NCBI GenBank assembly: GCA_012038135.1
Contig: JAAVJQ010000006.1
Coordinates: 62,001-126,000 of the forward strand
Reading direction: 5' to 3'
Origin: Salinimicrobium nanhaiense
Lineage (GTDB): Bacteria; Bacteroidota; Bacteroidia; Flavobacteriales; Flavobacteriaceae
DNA: 64,000 bases
Below are positions 9,016 to 17,284 of the stretch, piece after piece. The notes below the pieces were generated by a model. The model had not been told where the DNA came from. It was given only the letters and a program-made list of their open reading frames with translations, and searched no databases. The first letter of the stretch is position 1. Each line of letters opens with the position of its first letter. Made by a program: the position numbers and the translations under genes.

Positions 9016-11259
9016 ATGGCCCCAGAATCTTTAAGGTATCCAAACCGGATAAATCTCGACAATTGTGCTACCGAACCTATTCATCATATAGGGAGGACAC
9101 AGGAGTATGGAGTAATTGTGGTTTGTGATCCTAAAGACTTCCGGGTTGTACAGGTGGGGAAGAACGCAGAGAAGATCCTTGGGGTTAAATATGAGGAGGT
9201 GCTAAAAAAGAATTTCTCTGAATTTCTGAATGCAAAAGATTTTGAGAAATTAAAAGCTTCTGTTCATTCTGAAGAAATTTCTGAAGCTCTTGAAGTAGGA
9301 ATCCGGGAAAAGAGAATAAACATCTCTGCCCATCTTTCCGAAGACAGTCTTATCCTGGATCTTGAACCAATAAATGTTGTGGAGGATCCTTTCGCTTTTC
9401 AGAGGCAGCTGGCAAACATCCTCAATAAATTTCAGGCAGCAGATTCTGTTGAGAAATTAAGTGAAATAGCGGTCTCTTTTACCAAAGAGATGTTTGGCTA
9501 TGACCGGGTAATGATCTACCGTTTTGATGAACAGTGGAACGGGGAGGTAATTGCCGAGGCAAGAGAAGAGGAGCTGGAATCCTGGTTAGGTCTGCACTAT
9601 CCTGCCACAGATATTCCAGAACAATCACGTAATCTATTTCTCAAACACCGGGTAAGGATCATTGCCAATGTTGCTTACCAACCGGTACCTATAATTCCTG
9701 AAATCTCTCCGCTTACAGGGGAACCACTGGATATTTCCCGTTCAGCATTAAGGGCTGTTTCGCCAATTCATATTGAATATCTTGAAAATATGGAAGTAGG
9801 AGCATCCCTCTCGGCTGCCATAATTGTAAAAGGTAAACTCTGGGGTTTGATCGCCTGCCATCACAGAACAGCAAAATACCTGGATTTTTACCAGCGGGAA
9901 AGCTGCAGGTTCCTGGCTCAAATGTTCTCAACAGAACTTACCCTGCGGGAAACCAGCGAAACCTTAAGCCGGTCTGAACTTTCAGATAACATAAGACGGC
10001 AGCTGGTGAAGCAAATGAGCTATCATAAAGATATAGTTGAGGGATTATGCCATGACACGGTTAAATTTACAGATCTTATTTCTTGTGGGGGTGGAGCATT
10101 ATATATTAAAGGCCACTGGGAGCTTCATGGAAATACCCCTTCACGGGAGCAATTGCAGAGCCTTCTTTTTAACTTTATAAAACAGCAGCCAGGAAGCCTT
10201 ATTATGGAGAGGCATCTATCTAATCTCTATCCGGAAGCTGCTTCTTATAAAGACACTGCCTCGGGAGTCTTAAGTTTAAAAATTGCTGAAAATAAATATT
10301 TCTTCTGGTTTAGGCCCGAGGAGGTGCAGGTGGTGAACTGGGGAGGAAATCCTGAAGAAAAAGCATTTTACAACGAAAAAGAACAGCGGCTTAGTCCCAG
10401 GAAATCTTTCGAAAAATGGTCACAGGAACTTACAGGTGTCTCAGAACCCTGGAATATCCTTGATCGCAATATCGCAAGAGCGCTTAGAGAAAATGTAAGT
10501 CACTTCCTCCTGGCCAGGCAACGGGAGGAGATCGAGGCTTTGAATGCAAAATTGACTGAAGCCAACCAGGAGCTGGAACTTTTTAGCTACGGACTCTCTC
10601 ATGACCTTAGAGCTCCTATTAGAGGAATGGAAGGCTTCCTTACAATTCTCGAAGAAGATCATGGGGAAAATCTGGATGCTGAAGGTAAGAAACTGCTAAA
10701 TATGGCGCGGGGCCTTACCGAGAAGATGAATTTGCTCATAGATAATATTCTGGAATATTCGAGGCTGAGCCATATTCACGGTCTGGATTTTCAGAAGGTA
10801 AATACTTCGGAATTGATTCGGGAAGTACTGGAGTTGTTCAATGTAAAAACCAGTTATCCCAAAACAACATTGAACATACAGAATGATCTTCCTGAAGTTA
10901 GAGGAGATCGAAGAATGCTATTTCAGTTATGGGCAAACTTAATAAGCAACGCCTATAAATATTCAGCAGAAAGTGATGCTCCCGTTGTTGAAGTCGGGAT
11001 AACAGAGAGGAAGGGCAAAAATGTCTTTTTTGTGAAGGATAACGGGATTGGGATCAAACCCGAATATAAAGAGAAGATCTTTGATACTTTTACCAGGGCA
11101 GTAGGAAGCCGCTTTAAAGGCTCTGGTATTGGATTAGCTATTGTAAAAAAAATTGTTGAAAAACACGGAGGAGAGGTGTGGGTAGAAAGCGAACCTGAAA
11201 TGGGTTCAGAATTTTATTTTTATCTTGATCCGCTTAATGTGAAGGAGAGGGACCAATGA
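9016..11259 (+). CDS. bphP: Bacteriophytochrome histidine kinase
   Basis: The product is a red/far-red photoreceptor kinase of 747 residues, with domains PAS (about 20-115), GAF (130-310), PHY (325-500), DHp (515-585) and HATPase (620-740). The biliverdin-binding cysteine of bacteriophytochromes is present as Cys17 in NCATEPIHHIG. The GAF motif is PATDIP (Asp199), and the PHY tongue motif is PRKSF (461-465). The phosphoacceptor is His529 (GLSHDLRAP), with DNGIGI and GSGIGLAI for ATP binding. It lies between the CheB-CheR kinase and a response regulator and overlaps the latter by ATGA. The heme oxygenase two genes on would supply the chromophore. Confidence 0.96.
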   Translation: MAPESLRYPNRINLDNCATEPIHHIGRTQEYGVIVVCDPKDFRVVQVGKNAEKILGVKYEEVLKKNFSEFLNAKDFEKLKASVHSEEISEALEVGIREKRINISAHLSEDSLILDLEPINVVEDPFAFQRQLANILNKFQAADSVEKLSEIAVSFTKEMFGYDRVMIYRFDEQWNGEVIAEAREEELESWLGLHYPATDIPEQSRNLFLKHRVRIIANVAYQPVPIIPEISPLTGEPLDISRSALRAVSPIHIEYLENMEVGASLSAAIIVKGKLWGLIACHHRTAKYLDFYQRESCRFLAQMFSTELTLRETSETLSRSELSDNIRRQLVKQMSYHKDIVEGLCHDTVKFTDLISCGGGALYIKGHWELHGNTPSREQLQSLLFNFIKQQPGSLIMERHLSNLYPEAASYKDTASGVLSLKIAENKYFFWFRPEEVQVVNWGGNPEEKAFYNEKEQRLSPRKSFEKWSQELTGVSEPWNILDRNIARALRENVSHFLLARQREEIEALNAKLTEANQELELFSYGLSHDLRAPIRGMEGFLTILEEDHGENLDAEGKKLLNMARGLTEKMNLLIDNILEYSRLSHIHGLDFQKVNTSELIREVLELFNVKTSYPKTTLNIQNDLPEVRGDRRMLFQLWANLISNAYKYSAESDAPVVEVGITERKGKNVFFVKDNGIGIKPEYKEKIFDTFTRAVGSRFKGSGIGLAIVKKIVEKHGGEVWVESEPEMGSEFYFYLDPLNVKERDQ

Positions 11260-11825
11260 TAACAACGCCGTTAAGAATTTTACTTGTAGAGGATAATGAG
11301 GCTGACGTTTTGATCACCCGGCGCACCATTAAAAAACTTGTGGAGACACCAACCATTGAGGTCGTTGAAGATCTTAGTGCCTGTAAAACTCGACTCATTA
11401 GTTTTTTACCCGATGTAGTGATCTCAGATTATAATTTACCAACCTGTACAGGACTGGATGTACTGCAGTTGATTCAGGAAAAGAATCCTGAACTGCCGGT
11501 GATCTTTCTTACAGGCACTATTCAGGATGAAGAATTGGCAGCGAATACCATTCTTGCAGGCGCTTCGGGATATATTCTTAAAAAAGACATGAACAATCTC
11601 GAGGAAAAATTAAGGCCCCTGCTCAAGAAGGTTGTTTTTAAAATGGATGCCAAAGATGAGGTGCGGGAAAAGTTAAGACAAAACCGCATCGCGATCAACC
11701 AGATCTACGATTATCTTGATAACCTGAAGATGGATAACCAGGAGCAGAATGAGAACATGGGGAAGATCAAAAAGACCATCAGGAATTTTGAAATTAGGAA
11801 TAATGAAGATGATAAAGATACTTAA
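11256..11825 (+). CDS. Single-domain response regulator of the phytochrome operon
   Basis: This 189-residue protein has a CheY-like receiver (about 5-130): acidic pocket LLVEDNEAD, phosphoacceptor Asp58 in ISDYNLP, T in FLTGT and K in LKKD. A Glu/Lys/Asn-rich C-terminal helix of about 50 residues shows no DNA-binding fold. It is therefore probably a phosphorelay or protein-interaction regulator. The ATG overlaps the bphP stop (ATGA), so it is translated with the kinase and is its likely phosphorylation target. Its own 3' end overlaps the heme oxygenase start by 23 bases. Confidence 0.93.
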   Translation: MITTPLRILLVEDNEADVLITRRTIKKLVETPTIEVVEDLSACKTRLISFLPDVVISDYNLPTCTGLDVLQLIQEKNPELPVIFLTGTIQDEELAANTILAGASGYILKKDMNNLEEKLRPLLKKVVFKMDAKDEVREKLRQNRIAINQIYDYLDNLKMDNQEQNENMGKIKKTIRNFEIRNNEDDKDT

Positions 11826-12390
11826 GGAAGAGACCAGGGAGCTGCATGAACAAATAGAAGATCAAAATCTGGCTAAAAAGATCATGGATCACAGCATTGA
11901 TCTTCCTACATACAAGTTACTGCTGCTGCAGAATTATCTCGCCTATCGGGAAACTGAAAATGAGATTAAAAAACATCTGCCTAACTATAGCACCAATAAA
12001 CATTGGCAGCTAAAAAAAGACCTTGACAGGTTAAATGTCTCCACTGCAATACCCGCCAAAAATGCCGTTTTTGAATGTCGTTCTACTGCCGAAGCTCTTG
12101 GAGCTGCCTACGTGGTAGAAGGCTCTGCACTGGGAGGTATGTTGCTCGCGAAAAACCTGGAAAAATGCTCAAAGCTTAATGAGGTGGACCAACATTACTT
12201 CTTCAACGGTAATAAAGAAAACCTGGAGGATTGGAATAACTTCAAAAAAGAACTGGAGAATTATCCTTTTTCAAAGGCAGAAGAAGCCGAGGCTATTGAA
12301 AAAGCAAAAGCCACTTTTCGTTTTTTTGAAAAGGTCTTTAAAATGGAACTTCCCGTTGCCTTAGATCCCGCTTTCAAAGACCAGGGATAG
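11803..12390 (+). CDS. bphO: Biliverdin-producing heme oxygenase
   Basis: The 195-residue product cleaves heme to biliverdin, CO and iron, and here probably makes the phytochrome chromophore. The family proximal heme ligand is His15 (TRELHEQ). The distal-helix glycines are in YVVEGSALGGMLLA at about residues 102-115. The size fits the bacterial BphO/HmuO group. The start at 11803 (MKMIKILKEE) is chosen because the longer frame from 11749 adds 18 unrelated residues; 11809 is an equally possible ATG. It is the last gene of the operon and its final 30 bases overlap the convergent methyltransferase gene. Confidence 0.93.
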   Translation: MKMIKILKEETRELHEQIEDQNLAKKIMDHSIDLPTYKLLLLQNYLAYRETENEIKKHLPNYSTNKHWQLKKDLDRLNVSTAIPAKNAVFECRSTAEALGAAYVVEGSALGGMLLAKNLEKCSKLNEVDQHYFFNGNKENLEDWNNFKKELENYPFSKAEEAEAIEKAKATFRFFEKVFKMELPVALDPAFKDQG

Positions 12391-12990
12391 TAATCGCGGA
12401 ATGTTTTCCTTTTCCCTGTCCACAAAATATTCGTTGACGTCCAACAACTTGAAATCATTGGCTTTAGCCGCATTCAGATAATCTGAAAGGTGATGCACGA
12501 AAGCATCGGGCGTATGTATCCCTTCTGAAGTATCAAAATTTGCTCTTCCCCCGGCATATTGCTTCCCCGGGTGCAATTCACAAATATAGAATTTCCCGTT
12601 CCGTTTAAGAGCTCTTGCAGCTTCAGAAAAAATGAGCTCGAGATCTTCAATATGTTCCAGGACAAGGCTGCAGGTGATAAGATTTGCCCATCCCGGTTTT
12701 ACAGGCCATTCCTGGGTAAGATCGGCTTCAGTAAAAGTGACATTTTCTGCCTTGATCTTTTGTTTTGCCCTGGCGATCATTTTAGGAGAAAAATCCAGAG
12801 CGATGACAAAATCGGCTTTTTCTGAAAGCCAGCCTGTATTCTTCCCGGTACCACATCCAAGTTCAAGGATGTTCCCGTAATGCGGATTTAAAAACGTTTC
12901 CCGTAAGACTTCTGCCTCCAGGTCACGGGTATCATTCTTACCGGAATCATATGATGATGCCCAGGAATTATAGGAGTCGCTTATCTTCAT
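12361..12990 (-). CDS. Class I SAM-dependent methyltransferase
   Basis: The 209-residue product has the Rossmann-like methyltransferase core: motif I ILELGCGTGKNTG at about 40-52, an acidic end of strand 2 (ALDFSPKMI), ADLTQEWP and the post-motif LVLEHIEDLELIF. It belongs to the UbiE/Methyltransf_11 type. The substrate cannot be read from the sequence. It overlaps the upstream SpoIIAA-like gene by ATGA (12987-12990), so the two are co-translated. Its 3' end overlaps the convergent heme oxygenase by 30 bases. Confidence 0.88.
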   Translation of the reverse strand: MKISDSYNSWASSYDSGKNDTRDLEAEVLRETFLNPHYGNILELGCGTGKNTGWLSEKADFVIALDFSPKMIARAKQKIKAENVTFTEADLTQEWPVKPGWANLITCSLVLEHIEDLELIFSEAARALKRNGKFYICELHPGKQYAGGRANFDTSEGIHTPDAFVHHLSDYLNAAKANDFKLLDVNEYFVDREKENIPRLLSLVFESGI

Positions 12991-13346
12991 AATTCTATCT
13001 TCATTATCCAGTTCCTGGCCTCTTCCTTGTCGTTGGTTCCAAAATATTTAATTTCCGCCCCTGTAAAAGGTTTCATGAGCTGCGTAAGCTGTTTTTCCCA
13101 ACTCTTGTCGCCCACCATAGCTATTCTTTCCAGGTTTTCTTTATTGCTGAAGTCAAATTTTAGATCCCGCCACATAGCACTTAGGCTCCATCCTTCGAAT
13201 TCCTGCATCTCAAAATACCAGCGAATCTTTCCGTATGACCTGATCTTTTCCTCAAGCAGGGGAATTAGCCGGTCGTAATCTTCATCGGTAAGTTTTTCTT
13301 CGGCGATGGTGTAAACAATATTTCTTTCAACCTGAATGGACAGCAT
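12987..13346 (-). CDS. SpoIIAA/STAS-like protein
   Basis: This 119-residue cytoplasmic protein resembles the SpoIIAA-like (SEC14/STAS-type) family seen in many proteobacteria and Bacteroidetes. It carries the pattern GKIRWYFEMQEFEGW, then WRDLKFDF and ERIAMVGDKSWEKQL. Members bind small hydrophobic or nucleotide ligands in crystal structures, but no physiological role is settled. It is the first gene of a two-gene unit with the methyltransferase. Confidence 0.8.
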   Translation of the reverse strand: MLSIQVERNIVYTIAEEKLTDEDYDRLIPLLEEKIRSYGKIRWYFEMQEFEGWSLSAMWRDLKFDFSNKENLERIAMVGDKSWEKQLTQLMKPFTGAEIKYFGTNDKEEARNWIMKIEL

Positions 13347-13592
13347 AGCAGTTTTTATACAATTTCTAAAGAAAAGCAGATATGAACAACCCTTAAACAG
13401 CTGTACTCGGTTAAGTTGTTGTTAATTTTTTCCTGAATAATTCAGCGATGGCAATACCTTTATTAAAGAAGCTGGTTTTATGATTCCTTTATATGAGCTT
13501 TGATCCAGGCTTTCTTATCTTGAATTTTGTTTCGGGAAAAAAAAGGTGCGTGAAAGCCGCGGCTTTGTTTTTTCCGAAGAAAAAGAAGATCG

Positions 13593-14093
13593 GTGGCTGC
13601 AGAGGAAAAATATAGAATATCTCCAAGGACCCGTATAGGGCATGTGCATTTAAAAGTTTCAGATCTCGAAAGGGCTCTTGATTTTTACAACGGACTGTTG
13701 GGTTTTGAAGTAACTCAGAAGATGGGGGACTCAGCTGCTTTTTTATCGGCAGGGGGGTACCATCATCATATCGGGCTCAACACCTGGCACAGCAAAGGTG
13801 GGCCTGAGGCTCCTAAAAATGCCGTTGGGCTTTACCACACAGCCATAGTATATGAAAATCGAAAAGATCTTGCTATGATCCTGCAGCGGCTTATAGAAGT
13901 GGAATATCCATTGACAGGCGCTGCAGACCACGGTGTTTCTGAAGGTATTTACCTTAATGATCCCGATGGTAACGGAGTAGAGTTGTACTATGACCGTCCA
14001 AGAACAGAATGGCCAAAAGATTATGAAGGCGGACTAGCCATGTATACCAAAGCCTTACACCTCGAGGACCTGTTAGCAGAACTTAAGGATTAA
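13593..14093 (+). CDS. VOC-family (glyoxalase/extradiol dioxygenase-like) protein
   Basis: The 166-residue product starts at GTG; upstream codons in frame offer no ATG before a stop. It has a vicinal-oxygen-chelate fold with likely metal ligands His in GHVHLKVSDL (about residue 18), His in GLYHTAIVYE and Glu in GNGVELYYDRP. HHHIGLNTWHSKGG is characteristic of the CatE-like subgroup (catechol-2,3-dioxygenase-like), usually annotated as a glyoxalase. The true substrate is unknown. The stop codon shares a TTAA palindrome with the stop of the convergent lipoprotein gene. Confidence 0.85.
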   Translation: MAAEEKYRISPRTRIGHVHLKVSDLERALDFYNGLLGFEVTQKMGDSAAFLSAGGYHHHIGLNTWHSKGGPEAPKNAVGLYHTAIVYENRKDLAMILQRLIEVEYPLTGAADHGVSEGIYLNDPDGNGVELYYDRPRTEWPKDYEGGLAMYTKALHLEDLLAELKD

Positions 14094-14599
14094 TTTCCCA
14101 CCGCATAACCTTTATCGATCCAGTCAACTTTAATATTTTCCTGAAGATTGAGCAGGTGGTGATTAGTGAAACCCATTTCGTTGAGGAGGCTAAAAGCCGG
14201 ACGCACATTAGGGCAGATCTCGAAAGGACAGCAGCCACAGTAAAGAACAATTTCAGCATCTTTGGGAAGACCCTCCAACTCTCTTTGTAAATTTTCCAGG
14301 CCTGCTTTTTCTCCCGAAGCTCCCGTATCCTTTGAACCCGGAATAATGTTTCCTGCTCCCAAGCTAATGATCACCGGAAGATCTTCTGCATTTGTGGTTT
14401 CTATCTTTTGTGCAAGCGCTGCAGGTTCTACCAGTTGTTCTTCTGTCCAGGGTTCTGAGTTTATTTTGGTGCTGGTCGCTTCCGACTCCTGTGTAGGTTG
14501 TGAGTCAGGTTGAGTCGCCTGTACTTTTTCAGTTTTATTGTTACAGGCGCTAAAAATTGCAAAACAAAGCAATAGCACCAAAAATGAAAGTTTATTCAT
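14090..14599 (-). CDS. Rhodanese-like lipoprotein
   Basis: The 169-residue product has a lipoprotein signal peptide ending in the lipobox FSAC (Cys about 19) and a Gln/Thr/Ser-rich linker. A C-terminal rhodanese-like domain (about 85-165) follows, with NIIPGSKDTG and the catalytic-loop region VLYCGCCPFEICPNVRPA. The loop is unusually cysteine-rich (four Cys within 11 residues), which may bind metal or carry persulfide; that is inference. It is expected in the periplasm anchored to a membrane. Its promoter region contains the TTAAACC repeat. Confidence 0.8.
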   Translation of the reverse strand: MNKLSFLVLLLCFAIFSACNNKTEKVQATQPDSQPTQESEATSTKINSEPWTEEQLVEPAALAQKIETTNAEDLPVIISLGAGNIIPGSKDTGASGEKAGLENLQRELEGLPKDAEIVLYCGCCPFEICPNVRPAFSLLNEMGFTNHHLLNLQENIKVDWIDKGYAVGN

Positions 14600-14630
14600 G
14601 AGTTTTAATTTGGCGCGAAAATAAGCAATT

Positions 14631-14686
14631 TTAAACCTTAAACCTTAAACCTTAAACCTTAAACCTTAAACCTTAAACCTTAAACC
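14631..14686. repeat. Tandem repeat, eight copies of TTAAACC
   Basis: There are eight perfect head-to-tail copies of a 7-base unit, ending exactly at the stop codon of the gene at 14687. The array begins about 31 bases upstream of the start of the rhodanese lipoprotein gene. It looks like a simple repeat able to change copy number. Confidence 0.95.
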
Positions 14687-15280
14687 TTATTGCTTAGGTG
14701 GCGTAACCATAATGTGAGCACGGTGTGTACCGGGATCCATTAGCCACGGCATGCCGGGAGCAAAGGGTTTGTCGGGTAATCCTGTAGATTCTGTAGTTGC
14801 GTAAGGAATGTAGATCACGTATCTGAAATGTCCGTCTTTAAGCTCTCCGGTATTACGGTCGTAATTTTCTTCGGTTCCGCTTAAGATGTAGGTCATGGCA
14901 GGGGTGTCAGTTAGTTCCAGCTCACCTGATTCTGCTTCATTACGCCGAATCTCCCTTCTTTCCATTTCTGCCTTTCCTTCTTCGATTAATTGTCTGCCAC
15001 GAGTCATAAAAGGTTCAAGTTTTTTTGAATAACAGGAAACATTTATTCCCTTTTTAGAAGGATCATCTGCAATACAAACGAGATGATTAGTACCTTCTTG
15101 TAAAACTACTAATTCTCCGGTTTCATCATAGCCATAAACCATTACTCCTTCCCGTAGATCTTCGGGAGCGGCAAGGCTTGCGGTTTTGATCTGGATCTCT
15201 TTGGATAATATTTTAGAAGTGCTTTGGGCAAAAAGGCCTGCTGTAAAGAAACATGCCATTGAAAAAATGATCGTTTTCAT
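14687..15280 (-). CDS. Exported protein of unknown function
   Basis: The 197-residue product has a signal peptide (MKTIIFSMACFFTAGLFAQ, cleavage after AQ). The mature part has a predicted beta-rich first half (GVMVYGYDETGELVVLQEG), a charged helix (about 105-120) and a conserved-looking C-terminus PGMPWLMDPGTHRAHIMV. I do not recognise a characterised domain. A TATCTTTA element (7 of 8 to TAnnTTTG) lies shortly upstream on the minus strand. Confidence 0.7.
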   Translation of the reverse strand: MKTIIFSMACFFTAGLFAQSTSKILSKEIQIKTASLAAPEDLREGVMVYGYDETGELVVLQEGTNHLVCIADDPSKKGINVSCYSKKLEPFMTRGRQLIEEGKAEMERREIRRNEAESGELELTDTPAMTYILSGTEENYDRNTGELKDGHFRYVIYIPYATTESTGLPDKPFAPGMPWLMDPGTHRAHIMVTPPKQ

Positions 15281-15357
15281 AGGATGAAATTTTATCCCTT
15301 AAAGATAAGAAATAAGCCTTCAGGATAATCAGGTTTTAACGGAAAGCAAATAGGAAT

Positions 15358-15522
15358 TTAATTGCTGTTGTTTAAAAAAGTGGCGGAATTGTGATTTTTT
15401 AAAGCCTTTATGGCTTTTTTTTCTTCTTGAATAAGACTCCGCTGTTTGTAGTTGCTGTAAATCAATTTGATCAAATAGGCTAGCAGGAGAAAGAGCAGGC
15501 AAAAGATTAAAATATTGATCAT
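15358..15522 (-). CDS. Small single-pass membrane protein (54 aa)
   Basis: The product starts MINILIFCLLFLLLAYL, giving one clear transmembrane segment (about residues 3-22), followed by a basic tail with QEEKKAIKALKN. A longer frame to 15630 is open, but its start falls inside a terminator-like hairpin, so the internal ATG at 15522 is preferred. Its function is unknown. Confidence 0.45.
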   Translation of the reverse strand: MINILIFCLLFLLLAYLIKLIYSNYKQRSLIQEEKKAIKALKNHNSATFLNNSN

Positions 15523-15607
15523 GATACAGCAGATTTGGGAATACTGTAAATTTATTAAAAATCTGCTGTTGAACTTTTTTTCTAAATGTAAATGAAAGTT
15601 AAAATTT

Positions 15608-15631
15608 AATGCCTCCTTTTTAGGGGGCATT
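15608..15631 (-). terminator. Terminator-like hairpin after the hemerythrin-PAS gene
   Basis: The inverted repeat AATGCCTCC / GGGGGCATT has one wobble pair and a T/A-rich loop. It lies about 63 bases past the stop of the minus-strand gene at 15694. The T tract is weak (TTAAATTTTAA). Confidence 0.45.
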
Positions 15632-15644
15632 AAAGCTAACTAAC

Positions 15645-15680
15645 TATTACTATTACTATTACTATTACTATTACTATTAC
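15645..15680. repeat. Tandem repeat, six copies of TATTAC
   Basis: There are six perfect copies of a hexamer between the stop of the hemerythrin-PAS gene and its hairpin. It differs in unit and length from the TTAAACC array 1 kb away. Confidence 0.95.
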
Positions 15681-15693
15681 TCAATACTCACTA

Positions 15694-16659
15694 CTAGCTC
15701 CATTCCAACAACCGTTTTTCTCCTTCAATATTTTTAATGTCGGTGATATCCTGGGACATTTCAATGACCCCACGATAAATTTTCAGTTTATCCCGTACTG
15801 CAAAATATCTAATGTAGATCAATCTGCCTTTGAAGTTGATCCAGAAAGCAGCTTCGTTCTTTGTGCCTTTTCTAAATTCCTCAAGGATCTTTAATACTGT
15901 CCCCACGCTCCTGGGCGGATGGCAGAATTTCACTTCCCTTCCAATAATTCCGGCACTACGGGGAAACACCCGTTCTTCACCACGGTTATAGAAGATCACC
16001 TTGTCATTCTCATCAACATAGGTAATATCGAGCGGCATGGTGCGCAGCAGGAGGTTTACCTGGTCTACGGTCATGTATCCTTCATCATAGTGGCTTGTAT
16101 TTTCCAGAGAAAATGAAAGCTCACGTTTGGTATGATCTTCAGAGGGGTGAATGTAGGCTTCTTCTTTTACTTCCGGGAATGCCGCAGGTTCTTGCGGAAG
16201 CATCCAGCCTATCTCTTCTTCACCTTTACGCACCTGCTTCCAGTCCTCTTCTGTAAGGATATTCATTGCGTTTGGGAAAAGCACATTTTCTTCTGTAAGC
16301 AACAGTCTAAAGATCCCGCTTATGAGGTACTGCGAATCCTGGACTATTGCCGGAAAGTCGCGGCCTTCGATCTTCTTCCGAAGCAACCTGAATTGTTCCC
16401 GCAGGTTGTCGTGAGATGACCACATTCCCTGCGAAGGACCATTCCAGCCTCTCTTTTCCAAAAAAGGGAATAATTGATTCTCCTTGCGCTCAAATCGCCT
16501 TTCAATTTGTTGTAACTGGTTGAAGATATTGTAAAACTTCTGGTATTCGGCTTCAGGATCTGTTTCCTGTAGCTCCTGTGCCAGCCGCTGGATCAGCTCT
16601 TTTTCTTCGGAATAGATGCTCACCGGGTGCCCCTTGGGCAAAGATAAAGTCTCGTTCAT
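15694..16659 (-). CDS. Hemerythrin-like / PAS domain protein (DUF438 type)
   Basis: The 321-residue product begins at 16659 (MNETLSLPKGHP); the upstream extension of 21 residues is not family-like. Residues about 35-150 form a four-helix hemerythrin-like bundle with spaced His/Glu ligands (ERKENQLFPFLE, SSHDNLREQF, LLTEENVLFPNAM). Residues about 200-320 form a PAS domain (MPLDITYVDENDKVIFYNRGEERVFP, then FCHPPRSVGTVLKIL). This architecture is known as DUF438 and is thought to sense oxygen, redox state or NO. No output domain is visible, so it would signal through a partner. Confidence 0.85.
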   Translation of the reverse strand: MNETLSLPKGHPVSIYSEEKELIQRLAQELQETDPEAEYQKFYNIFNQLQQIERRFERKENQLFPFLEKRGWNGPSQGMWSSHDNLREQFRLLRKKIEGRDFPAIVQDSQYLISGIFRLLLTEENVLFPNAMNILTEEDWKQVRKGEEEIGWMLPQEPAAFPEVKEEAYIHPSEDHTKRELSFSLENTSHYDEGYMTVDQVNLLLRTMPLDITYVDENDKVIFYNRGEERVFPRSAGIIGREVKFCHPPRSVGTVLKILEEFRKGTKNEAAFWINFKGRLIYIRYFAVRDKLKIYRGVIEMSQDITDIKNIEGEKRLLEWS

Positions 16660-16801
16660 GATATAATTTTTTCCGAAGCAAAGAAAACGGATAAAGTTAT
16701 CCTGAATTATGACCTTAGTCACATTGAATTATCCCGTTGCCGGTTCCCTGTTGCCTGTTCCGGTTCTGGAAATCCAAAATTAAACCCCTGGACCTTATTC
16801 T

Positions 16802-17284
16802 TTAAAGGACTAATTTTTGTATTTCCTTCTCCAGGCTCTCCGGTTTTGTGACGGGAGCAAATCTTTTTACCGGTTTGCCGGTGCGGTCGATAAGGAACTT
16901 TGTGAAATTCCATTTGATCTTACTTCCAAGGATCCCGCCAAGTTCCTTTTTAAGGTACTTGAAAAGCGGGTGGCCATTATTTCCATTCACATCAACCTTG
17001 GCAAACATCGGAAAATCAACGCCATAATTAATGACGCAGCCTTCTGCAATATCTTTTTCATCTCCCGGTTCCTGATTTCCGAATTGGTTGCAGGGAAACC
17101 CCAGGATCACAAGTCCCTGATCTTTGTATTCCTCATATAATTTTTGAAGACCCTCGAATTGCGGAGTCAGGCCACATTCTGAGGCGGTATTCACTACCAG
17201 AACTACCTTGTCCTTATAAGAATCCATTTTTATTTCCTCTCCGCTAAGGGAGGTTGCTGTAAAATCATAAAATTGAGATGCCAT
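16802..17284 (-). CDS. Glutathione peroxidase family protein (thiol peroxidase)
   Basis: The 160-residue product reduces hydroperoxides. The catalytic residues are Cys37 ([11 protein letters not shown]), Gln67 (GFPCNQFG) and Trp125-Asn126 (KWNFTKFL). It is a cysteine, not selenocysteine, enzyme, and by family experience most such bacterial enzymes use thioredoxin rather than glutathione. There is no signal peptide, so it is cytoplasmic. TACCTTTA (7 of 8 to the -7 consensus) lies just upstream on the minus strand. Confidence 0.93.
   Translation of the reverse strand: MASQFYDFTATSLSGEEIKMDSYKDKVVLVVNTASECGLTPQFEGLQKLYEEYKDQGLVILGFPCNQFGNQEPGDEKDIAEGCVINYGVDFPMFAKVDVNGNNGHPLFKYLKKELGGILGSKIKWNFTKFLIDRTGKPVKRFAPVTKPESLEKEIQKLVL

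Noticed and set aside
15523..15630. N-terminal extension of the small membrane protein
   Set aside because: Its start lies inside the hairpin that ends the upstream transcript.
14631..15680. Possible CRISPR array or telomere-like element because of direct repeats
   Set aside because: The repeats are 6-7 bases with no spacers and no cas genes; they are simple tandem repeats.
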